From Fonsecaea monophora (taxonomy: Eukaryota; Ascomycota; Eurotiomycetes; Chaetothyriales; Herpotrichiellaceae): 64,000 nucleotides of DNA. The DNA is taken from positions 162,176 to 226,175 of the forward strand of contig NW_019173985.1 in assembly GCF_001642475.1 (NCBI RefSeq), given 5' to 3'. Position 1 is the stretch's first letter. Each line of letters begins with the position of its first letter. Positions 55,212 through 64,000 of this stretch are shown here, piece after piece. A model generated the notes under the pieces. The model was given only the letters and a program-made list of their open reading frames with translations. It had not been told where the DNA came from and did no database searches. The translations under genes and the position numbers were made by a program.

Positions 55212-56640
55212 ATGGCCCTGCCTCTTCCAGGATCCCCTTCATCATCGTGGGCCATCTTCCTTGAGCGGCTCAAGCAAAGCTTCAGCGGCGCTGACCCTCG
55301 TGTCTGCGTCGCTTTCTGGCTCTTTGGTAAGTTTGCGTTGTGATAAGGCGGTAAGATTTTCACTCTTACTATTACAGTCTTGACAAAGAATTGGATGATG
55401 GGTATATCGAGACTAAAGTTGCGCAGGCCTCATCAACAATGTCCTCTACGTAATCATCCTCTCCGCTGCCCTTGACCTCGTCGGTCCCAATATCCCTAAA
55501 GGAGTTGTCCTTCTCGCCGATGTGATCCCCTCGTTCGGGGTCAAACTATGCGCCCCTTACTTTATTCATGTCGTCCCCTACCCGATTCGAATCCTGGTCT
55601 TTGTGGTGCTATCCGTGGCTGGCATGCTGTTGATCGCACTCACACCCGCTGACACAGATGGTGGAACAATCACCACCAAATTGGCTGGAGTGATTCTGGC
55701 ATCGCTGAGTAGCGGTGGAGGGGAATTGAGCTTCTTGGGGCTGGTCCATTACTACGGGCCTTTTGGCCTGGCAGCATGGGGCAGTGGCACAGGAGGCGCT
55801 GGATTGATAGGAGCTGGAGCATACGCACTCGCAACTACAACCCTCGGCCTCAGCGTCGGCACCACACTACTGGCTTCTGCCTGCCTACCGGCTGTTATGC
55901 TGTTCAGCTTCTTCCTGGTCCTCCCTCTGGAGCCTCTCCGATCACATTCCAAGAGACATCACAACAGTAATGCTCTGCTGCGGGATGACGACAGTGACGA
56001 TCAAGAGCAAAGAGAGGGACTGCTTTCTTCTCCAGATGCCATCAAGCCGCCCTTTTCTTCGAAGTCCAGAATGTCTGCGTGGTCGTTATTCAGATATAAC
56101 TTGAGCCGGGCGAAAGGCCTTTTCTTCCCTTACATGCTACCGCTACTCATGGTATACGTGGCGGAGTATACCATTAACCAAGGCGTAGCACCAACTCTTC
56201 TGTTTCCGCTTCAGAGGAGCCCATTCAAACATTTCCGAGCCTTCTACCCAACCTACAATGCGATATATCAAGCCGGGGTGTTCATATCTCGATCCTCGAC
56301 ACCATTCCTCCGCATCCACAATCTATACTTGCCGTCATTGTTGCAAGTGGTCAATCTGGCTGTCTTGACGCTACATGCGCTGTTTGACTTCATCCCTAAC
56401 GTGTATATTGTCTTTGCAATCATTTTCTGGGAAGGCTTACTGGGAGGCCTCGTCTATGTCAACACGTTTGCCGAGATCAGCGAAACGGTACCTAAAGAGG
56501 ACCGCGAATTCTCCTTGTCGGCGACCACGGTGAGCGACTCGGGCGGGATCTGTATTGCGGGATTCATCGGCATGGCGTTTGAAGTTTGGTTATGCAATTG
56601 GCAGGTTCGGCATGGGAAAGACTACTGTAAGAAGTTGTGA
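55212..56640 (+). CDS. BTN1: Battenin/CLN3 family vacuolar membrane protein
   Basis: Polytopic vacuolar/lysosomal membrane protein; in yeast Btn1 affects vacuolar pH and arginine transport. Two exons: 55212-55326 and 55427-56640, joined as FWLFG-LINNVLYVIILSAALDLVG, the classic CLN3 signature. Product 442 residues, the normal length. About 10-11 hydrophobic segments are visible, with an acidic cytosolic loop (DDDSDDQEQREG), VYVAEYTINQGVAPTLLFPL and the conserved GLVYVNTF, followed by DREFSLSATTVSDSGGICIAG. It ends the accessory region and returns to conserved gene content. Identification is firm. Confidence 0.94.
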
Positions 56641-59445
56641 CGCGAGTCTGGAAGGATACGGATGGGCTGGTTCATTTGCCTTTTTGGAGTTATGAGCATT
56701 ATGATGCCGCGCCTTGCTGAGGCTGTTTGGATATGAGTCCCGAACTGTGTGATAAGTGTAATGTCACCTTTAGGAGAGCCCGACCGGAAATGTAACCCAC
56801 AATAACCAGCCATCTTCCTAGGTCGTCAGCTCCTCAATGGATTGTTTGAGACTCGAAAGTCAGAAATGCACCAATTCTGCACACGGTCGATAGCGTGGAG
56901 AGCTATTCAAGGAACATGTTCCGTGCCGGAAACATGGCCGAACCGTACGTCGATAGTCAGAAAGCTAGATCTCAGACATGTGCAAAAGAAAGGAGCAAAC
57001 AATGTGTAACGGTCAGGACGGAGTAAAGTGGATATGATATTCGGACCAACGAAGGGAAATTCTTAGAATGTTGTGAATTCAGCCTCTGCTTTTCTCGCCG
57101 CCTCAGGTACGAAACGATGCCTGCAGGGATTCCTCTTGTGATCATCATCTTCCCCCTTCAAATCGCCGGATGTAAACACACCACAACCAATGCCTCTTCC
57201 GAACTCCATGTGCTCTACAAGGTTCAACTAACTCTGCTGGCTTATCGTATCCCGAGCCGCAGTAGTAATGGGAATAGGAGGAGAGCTTCTGCTCCAGACT
57301 TACCGAAGTTTTTTTTCTGGGTCTGGCTTGATATTACTACTTGACTGATCCTGGTCCGTTGCCTACTACTGCTCCCCCTTCGACCCTTTTCACAGGTAGC
57401 GGTGAGGCTGAGGGTACCTCTCCGTTTGAGCTGAGCCCTACGCACCAAACAGCAGCCTCCTTGACCGCCGACGGGAAGAACACGATCGATTGTCAACAGA
57501 TTTACTCGAACCAAAGTACTGGTCAGAGGGCAAAACGAGGACTGAAAGACAAGCAGAGCGCAGCTTCGAGGAGCATGCGAGCAACAAACAACAAAATACC
57601 AACAAGCCTGGGATCTACATTGTGGAACAACACCAGATTTGAACGAATGAGATCCTGACGATCGCCGCCTTACTAGATCGGAGGAGTCAGCCACTTTGGA
57701 CCAAGGGCGCAGAGATGGATTCCAACTACAGCAAGCCTTACAGGGTTTCGAGGGCAGCACAGGGTATTAGTTGGACACACTCCGAAGTTGGACGTAACCC
57801 TCCCTTCCCCTACTCTTCAATCATGACGCGGAGACCAGACAATGGCGGACTCGATGAAATGCGACTCTTACAACCACAACCTCAGCGTCAGCACCACGGG
57901 CAGCCGAGGGCAGAGTGGTTGGCAGGAAGAGGACTGTCAACAGAAAGCCTCCGATTCGGTGGCCAGGATGATTATGAGCATGATGATACAAAACCAGGTA
58001 CGTGTGTGTGAGTGAATATGCAAAATGCTGTGCTTTGTGAGATTGTCAGCGAGCAAGGTCTCAAACCCGCACCAATGAGAGAGGAGATATAATTACTCTG
58101 TCTGGGGGTTTGTCCAACCCAATGCGTGCCATCCTATGCACGTTCCCGCGAGTCCCCTACTTTTGTCAGCGTGCAGACGCTGGGCGTGTCATGCAACCGA
58201 CGTGAACAGCCACAAGCAGAGGCAGAAGCAGGCAAGGAATAGAAGAAGAGGAAGCAGCAAGGACCAGCGCACTCGATTCTTCACCGTCTTCCCGACGCGA
58301 GGGTGTCGCCTTTTTCGCTCGGATACTCAGTACCGCATCGGCCACCGCCTTGTCGGGGAGAGGCCATACCATGCCAAAAGAGCAAGGATCCCGTTCAGGG
58401 CCCAGAACCCCTTGAGAGGAACGCGACGTCATTGGCAAGATAGACTTTGTGTGGGCTTGCTTGGGATGGGCAGGCGTCTTTTAGCTAACGAGGGAGGCGC
58501 ATCCACTCCCCGGCACGCCCCTTGGGCCTCGGGAGACGCCAAACGAACACGCCTCTTCAAGGTCAGGCGTGGGCATGCCACCTGCAAGCCCTGCAGGCCG
58601 CCGCTGGAGCTTCTTCTGATCAGGCACACGGTATCCCTGTTTTGGGTGGAGGACTTGGTTTGTTTGGATGACACCCATCGACACCCCCGTCAGTTGTCGC
58701 CTGGCTCCACCCACTTACTGACGAGCTGGGTACCTACTTGACCTACCGAGCTCTTGTACCTTGCCCTAGAATCCGTCCATCAGGACCAGTCCTTTGTTTT
58801 TTTGGGGGAGGAAAGGGCGGGATGCATGGGTCTGGGTATGAGCATGGAGGGACCACCCACCCCCCTTAATGGGGATACCTGAGGTGCTAAGCTAGCTCGC
58901 TCAAGGGTCTGCTGGTTCCTTGCTTGCTTGCTTGTATCTCTTGCCTTGGTTGCTTGCCCCAGAGAGCTTTCTGCCTTTATTACCATCACCACTGATCGCT
59001 CGGCGTTCCACCTTTGCACCCAGATCCACCCCCGACTCGCTGGCGACTACGGCATCCACACCATCCCATCTGCGCATGATTCTTTCCATCCTCATCCTCA
59101 TCCTCATCTTCACTCTTACCCTTCAATTCTCATCTTCCAACCCTGACACCCCTTGCAACGCAACATGCATTACCCTCCATCCCGTCTCTCTTTCGCGCAC
59201 ACACATTAACAGAACTCATTATTGTTGCCATTTTTGCCACTACCGCCATACGCAGCACTCTTATGCATCGCTAACGTCTTGTTCCTTTTTTTCCGGCTCC
59301 AGTCGCGGCAGTATCCACATCGCATTCTGCGCAGCCTCCGCATCACGATTTGCTACACCAGCGTCTCCTCCCTGGTGATCACCATCTAGTATTCCACCTT
59401 CCTTCACCTTTACCGGATCGCTCTCAATTTCACAATCCGGCCACA
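56641..59445. other. Gene-poor 2.8 kb region
   Basis: No supported gene. A frame at 57715-58011 begins with ATG, is rich in Arg, Gly and Gln, and meets a donor-like GTACGTG after codon 96; it could be a first exon, but no convincing second exon follows. The frame at 58136-58741 has biased basic composition and no domain. CT-rich leader-like sequence over about 58900-59440 suggests a long 5' leader for the Rxt3 gene. Confidence 0.5.
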
Positions 59446-62421
59446 ATGGCGATGCCAGGCCATTCACCCGCCTTCAACGGGCCCTCGAGTCCTTCTCGTT
59501 CATTCTCTGGTATGCATTCACTGCTCCCGGATCACTTTGCCTACCATAATCAGGGTGCGCAGTGTCACGGGGGATCATGCGACGACTCATACTGCCATGT
59601 TTTGACTCTCCCACACTTACATTTCCTCCTCGCACCATGGCTTTTATATTGCTGCCTTTTCTAACCTCTCTGTCTAGGCTACTCCGAACCTCAGCAGCCT
59701 CCAGCAATGTACGGCCATCCTCGCACCATGCTACCGCCGTCGCCACAGCATTACCCTCCTCCACGATTTTCTCAGCCGCCGTTACCAGCGAACTCTGCTG
59801 CCATTGCCGTCAACAACGGCGCACCGCCTCCCCATAAGAGGCCGGGGAGTAGCATGTCGATCTCGTCGATGCTGGGCACGGAACCAGAAAAGCCGGCCCA
59901 TGAGCAGTATCACAACCATAACCAGCCATCCAGACAACATTCAGGGCCTCTCTCACATCCCGGGCCCTCAATGTCACTGGGCGCAGTCATGTCACCACCC
60001 CAGTATCCAACGAAACAGGGCGGGGGCCCGACTGAATACTCGTACAAGCCAAGATCAAAAACTCCAGACAGAATGGCTGGACCAGCATTGGGGGCAAGAC
60101 CGCATCGATCTAGTTCGGGAACCATGACCCAGCGACCAGGGCCATTCTATGAACCTCCTCCACGGTCAGGGCCGAGTCAGTCAAATATGAACCCGTACCC
60201 CGAACCAAGATACACCCCCCCCTTTGGTCCAACGGTAATACCCAAGGATGAATTCGAGGACCGCAGCCGTCGCACAAGCCTCGGTGGTATTCTACAGCGA
60301 CCGGAAAGTCAGCCCCAACCGATCAACATCTCACCACCATTCCCGCCCACGTCTCATCCTCCGGCTCGACCAGAGAGTATACCTCCCTCTCTTCCGCCCA
60401 TCGACCGGGGCCCGGGTCAACCAATGAACGGCCACGATCCTCCACGTTCAAACGGGCTGACCGGCCCCTATGACACTCGTCCACCTAGCCTGCCAACTCT
60501 GTCTCGTCTTCCACAAACGGGACCTCCGCTGCAGCCTGTGTCTGTGCCCCATGAACGTCCTGCCGCTCAGTCCCTCTCGCCCGACCTGAGACGCACGCAG
60601 TTAAATGGTGGCGAGGGCAGACTGGCCGGAATCCTCAATCAACAAGGCGATCCAATATACAGTGCTCCAAACATGATGCGACAAGACTCGGTGCAGTCGC
60701 TAAGCGATCGTTCCGTTCTTGGCGATCGCTTGCGAACTAACCGAGCCTACTCTCCTTTTGCCGGGTCGGTTGCTTCGGGCCCTGTGGATGAACAAGTCCG
60801 TAAAGGCAGTGAAGAACTATCACAACACAGAGCCATTCTCGGCCTTGCAAACGAATCCAAACGTGGACGATATTCACCCGTGCCTCAGGCGGTGCAAGGT
60901 GCCCAGGCTCAGACTCCAACACCGGATGCTGGCATTAAGAACGAACACGGTCGAGTCTTTGCTGGTATTGGAAGCGGTCTTGGTTCGACTTCCGCTGCCC
61001 CGACTCCCACACCGCAGGCTTTGCCGGCAAGTCCATTCAAGAGGGACGAAGGGGGTGCTCGCTTGAGTGAAGAGAACCTGATGAAGATGTCCCGAAGTAG
61101 CTCAGGTATCAGCAAACGCAACCGAAAGGTTTTGGACGAGGACGTCAGAGCGGAAAGTGACGTGGGCGAGGTGAAGAAGCCGGGGCCAGGGCGGGGAAAG
61201 AGAAGCAAATACTCGCATTCCTACAAGTTGGACCTTGAGGACACTCCAGCGGGACAGCGAAAGAACGGGGGCTTCCCAACATCAAATCCTGTTCGACGGG
61301 GAGGCACCCCGACTTCCAATGCTGCGCAACAACTTCACAACCCACAAATTCCGCGGTCATCTTCGCCAGCAGTCCGGCCCACTTTCAGACCCAAGAAGGT
61401 CATCAGAATCTCCTCGGTTGTCGCACAAGCTCGACTGAACCCGCGACGCCACCTTGGCTTCTTCAAATATGAACCTGTCATCGGCGTCCCCGACTTCAAC
61501 CGAGCGCAGCCGCAGAAATTTGACGTTTCCATCCAGCCCAATCTCCTACCATCCTTCAAGGACCCAGATCAGATCAATTGCACCTACACAGTGAAGGTGT
61601 CGAGTTTATGGCTTCAACAGAAAGAAAGGAACCTCATTGGCTGTGAACAATACCTATGGGGATCAGGGATTTACACCGACGACTCAGACCCTGTGGCAGC
61701 TGCCATGCATTCAGGGTTTATCCAGTCTACCCACATTGAAGATCCCCTTTTGAACAAGCTCATTGACGAGCAAAATCCCCGAATCGAAGGTCTATCGGCG
61801 CCAGATACTCCAGCTACCATACCAGAGGGTAAGGATCTGCACATCACTTTGGTTGTACTGCCGCAACTCGAAAGTTATGCCGACAGTGTCCGCTTTGGTA
61901 TCAAAAGTCGCAGTTGGCCTGAACCGAGCGCAGAGACATCTACAGACCACCCAGCACCGCATGATGGTGTGAGCTTTATGGTTTTGAAGACACAATTTGT
62001 TGATGATGGCGTGATGAACCGGCGCCTTGGGCGGACAGGAGAGGAGAGACGCAAGAGATTGCGGGAGGAGATGGCGGATCGCAAGCGTGGATTCGAACTT
62101 ATGAAGGAAAAGATTGCGATAGCTCAGGCAAAGGAGAAAGAGAGACTAGCAAAACTGAGTCGTCGCAAAAAGGAGCCGCAAATCCAGGGTGGAAAGGGCT
62201 CTGGGAGGGCAGAAGAGAGGATTTGGGGCTCTGGCCGTTCACCCGAAGGCGAAGAAAAGGAGAACCACTTGGGCGGTAGCTGCAATACGGAACAGCAATC
62301 GTCCGATGGAGTAAAGGGAGGCCCGGCTACTTCTACAGAAGAGATGATGAAGCTTGATGGAGTGGGGCAGAGTCCGGACTCGTGGATCAAGCAGCTTAAC
62401 GACGTCGCCGCCACTGCTTAG
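59446..62421 (+). CDS. RXT3: Rxt3-domain histone deacetylase complex subunit
   Basis: Likely subunit of the large Rpd3 histone deacetylase complex, a nuclear corepressor. Exon 1 (59446-59509) encodes MAMPGHSPAFNGPSSPSRSFS; the intron 59510-59677 (GTATGC...TCTAG) is followed by an exon from 59678 beginning GYSEPQQPPAMYGHP. If read to the TAG at 62419-62421 the product has 935 residues. The first 580 are Pro/Ser-rich and disordered. The Rxt3 domain lies at about 605-770: HLGFFKYEPVIGVPDFNRAQ, INCTYTVKVSSLWL, LWGSGIYTDDSDPVAAAMHSG and LHITLVVLPQLESY. A basic coiled segment follows (EERRKRLREEMADRKRG). The frame continues for 111 codons after the TAG; see the next feature. Yeast Rxt3 is much shorter, while long Pro-rich forms are usual in filamentous fungi. 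Confidence 0.85.
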
Positions 62422-62754
62422 AACGTTAGTGGACAGTATCGACACGAGCGACCGAGCCACGGGTTGTCCTCCTACCCCGATACGACTACTGTTTCTTCGT
62501 ATACAACCAGGCAGCTAATTCACCGTCACGAGTTCCACCCTCGCATCGATCCAGATGTGGCCCTACCTACAATCGAGCATGATGACAACTCTCGTATCAA
62601 ACAAGATCGAACCTATCCTATACGCCCGCCCCGAGTCAAGCGGGACGCTGGCGACGATTTCGAGGGCGAGAATTGGCTGGATGCCGACGACGATGTTCTT
62701 CGCGCTCGACTCCGCAAGCGAGGTTTGAAAATGGACGATATCCCACTGTTTTGA
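62422..62754 (+). other. In-frame C-terminal extension of the Rxt3 gene (alternative last exon)
   Basis: 110 codons in the same frame directly after the TAG at 62419-62421, ending FEGENWLDADDDVLRARLRK and then MDDIPLF with TGA at 62752. There is no ATG near its beginning. The TAG also forms a good acceptor (CTTAAC branch-like element at about 62394, then CCACTGCTTAG), and GTAAAG at 62311 is a phase-0 donor, so splicing 62311-62421 would join it to give 1009 residues. The acidic-basic ordered look suggests that it is translated. Confidence 0.5.
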
Positions 62755-63509
62755 AAGGGTGGCTGGACATGGTTGTGATGGGGATGTTCTCCCACCCCGA
62801 CTTGTACACGGCCGGAATTTGCTTTCTGCATCGACGCATGTGAGGTGCTTGCATGGTTTTCCAAAAGGGAGGTTTTGAATGAGAAGAAACAACGATTACG
62901 ATTTGACAATGAGTATATATCACAGACGAGATAGACCATTTGGGTTATTGTTTGTAACTGCACGTCGGACTTCGCTGGGCTCCTGGGTCGGGGGAGTGTA
63001 CTCATGTATCTTTTGTTAAGAGACGCGAGCAAAAAGCTGAACGGGGCATCATTACGACGACAACGAGGACGAGGACGAAGGTGACAAGCTCCGGCCTCTG
63101 GCTGTTGGACGTCACAAGAAAAACATGGCGCTTTGGATCGCCCCAGAAGCTGAGACTCCAGGGTGGTATGGATATATCATATGTACCGTGTACATGTCGT
63201 ACGCTACGCATTTCGAGTCGTCACACAAAGCACGACTCTTTGAACACTTTGAAGAAGAATGACCAACTTTTCTCTCCACGATGGCAGAAGTCAAACTATA
63301 AAAGCAAGGCCCGAGTACCGAGTAGTATATATCCATTGAGTCGGTTGTGGAACTCTTTGTGATGTCCCATCGTTTGAATGGGGAGGGGGGTTTGAAGAGG
63401 TAGATAGGTGAGTAGGTGAGTAGGTGTGTATTTTTGTATATTTGTATATTTGTACATCTATCTATCCATCCATGTATCTGTCTTCTCTGACATGAGGACC
63501 ACACAGGGA
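62755..63509. other. Intergenic between convergent Rxt3 and DUF1992 genes
   Basis: A 755-base convergent gap. A GTGAGTAG-type simple repeat lies at about 63405-63425 and TTTGTATAT units near 63432-63452. No supported gene. Confidence 0.5.
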
Positions 63510-64000
63510 CTACGCGACATTGCGTCTCTGCCTCGACGCAGTCTCCGTCTTCTGCTCGCCACCAGCAGCACCGCCAAACAAGTCGCGCCAGAACTGCTTG
63601 AAGCCGTAACTCTTGTCGTCGCTCTCGTCGCGGATCGTGCCCTCATGGCCGGTCCACTCATCGGCGCCGAGCCGATCGAGCACTCCGCCGGTGGTGGTCC
63701 CTCTAGTCCGTGCGACGACGCGCGTCACTTTCGTCGGGGGCCGCGTGCTGCGCTCGCGGATCGCGTCGGCCAGCTGCGGCGCCACGTCGGCGAAGCATCG
63801 CCGCAGCTCCCGCTCCAGCGTGTAGTACGGCTTCTGGGCGATCTTGGGCGCCATCAGGTTGTACGAGCGCGTCAGGGCGTTGAGGTTTGCCACCGCGAGA
63901 GTGTGGTAGGCGAGCTCGGCTTGTTCCCATGCCGGGTCGCGGAAGGGGCGGGGCATGGGGAGGACTTGGTCGGGCGGGGAGGGTGATGGTGACATAGAGG
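63510..64000 (-). CDS. DUF1992 protein (DNAJC28 conserved domain), 3' part
   Basis: Probable mitochondrial protein with the conserved domain first described in DnaJ homologue subfamily C member 28; its molecular role is unclear. Only the C-terminal part is inside the window: the frame is open to the edge, and the ATG at 63995 is probably internal. Visible: LNALTRSYNLMAPKIAQKPY, followed by YTLERELRRCFADVAPQLADA, the second half of the domain, then basic linkers and a Gly/Gln-rich tail ending SRQRRNVA. GC-rich codon use. The N-terminal half with the expected J-like or targeting region lies beyond base 64000. Confidence 0.82.
   Translation of the reverse strand, partial: SMSPSPSPPDQVLPMPRPFRDPAWEQAELAYHTLAVANLNALTRSYNLMAPKIAQKPYYTLERELRRCFADVAPQLADAIRERSTRPPTKVTRVVARTRGTTTGGVLDRLGADEWTGHEGTIRDESDDKSYGFKQFWRDLFGGAAGGEQKTETASRQRRNVA

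Noticed and set aside
58136..58741. 201-codon basic open frame
   Set aside because: Irregular composition, overlapping frames on the other strand and no domain; treated as noncoding.
62464..62754. Separate small gene after the Rxt3 gene
   Set aside because: It lacks an ATG and is in the same frame as the Rxt3 coding region with one TAG between, so it is better read as an extension.

Overview
The window looks like nuclear DNA of a filamentous ascomycete (Pezizomycotina). The evidence is short GT-AG introns, ascomycete-type gene structures (an intron directly after the RPL8 start codon, PAC1/nudF with a split LisH), Zn2Cys6 regulators, a fungal-type Rxt3 protein and a Helitron. The gene set and sequence style suggest a eurotiomycete or black-yeast relative, but order and species cannot be fixed by reading alone. 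About 18 protein-coding loci were reconstructed, many with introns. I recognised no rRNA, tRNA or CRISPR array.

Region 1 (1-28000) is mostly conserved housekeeping. It holds the 3' half of a TOM1/HUWE1-type HECT ubiquitin ligase, ribosomal protein eL8 (RPL8), an XMAP215/Stu2 microtubule polymerase divergent from the dynein regulator PAC1/LIS1, and an HMG-box transcription factor. Next come a divergently transcribed biotin carboxylase/carboxyl carrier gene and a carboxyltransferase gene, which together make a two-subunit acyl-CoA carboxylase. The carboxyltransferase carries an unusual N-terminal domain with eight alternating DPVY motifs. A mitochondrial dehydrogenase kinase and a NAD(P)-binding dehydrogenase follow.

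Region 2 (29000-55000) is accessory and looks catabolic. It holds a 2-oxoglutarate/Fe(II) dioxygenase, two major-facilitator carriers of the anion:cation symporter type, and two related Zn2Cys6 regulators. It also holds a fluoroacetate-dehalogenase-like hydrolase, an MmgE/PrpD enzyme (the family of cis-aconitate decarboxylase and 2-methylcitrate dehydratase) and a TcuA-like flavoprotein (the family of tricarballylate dehydrogenase). A 6.1 kb Helitron with an intact 1670-residue Rep-helicase and structured, inverted ends lies between the second carrier and the second regulator. I infer a regulated polycarboxylate uptake and breakdown cluster, possibly tricarballylate to cis-aconitate to itaconate.

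Region 3 (55000-64000) returns to conserved genes: battenin/CLN3 (BTN1), a 2.8 kb gene-poor stretch, an Rxt3-domain histone deacetylase complex subunit whose last stop codon may be spliced out, and, at the edge, the 3' part of a DUF1992 (DNAJC28-type) gene.
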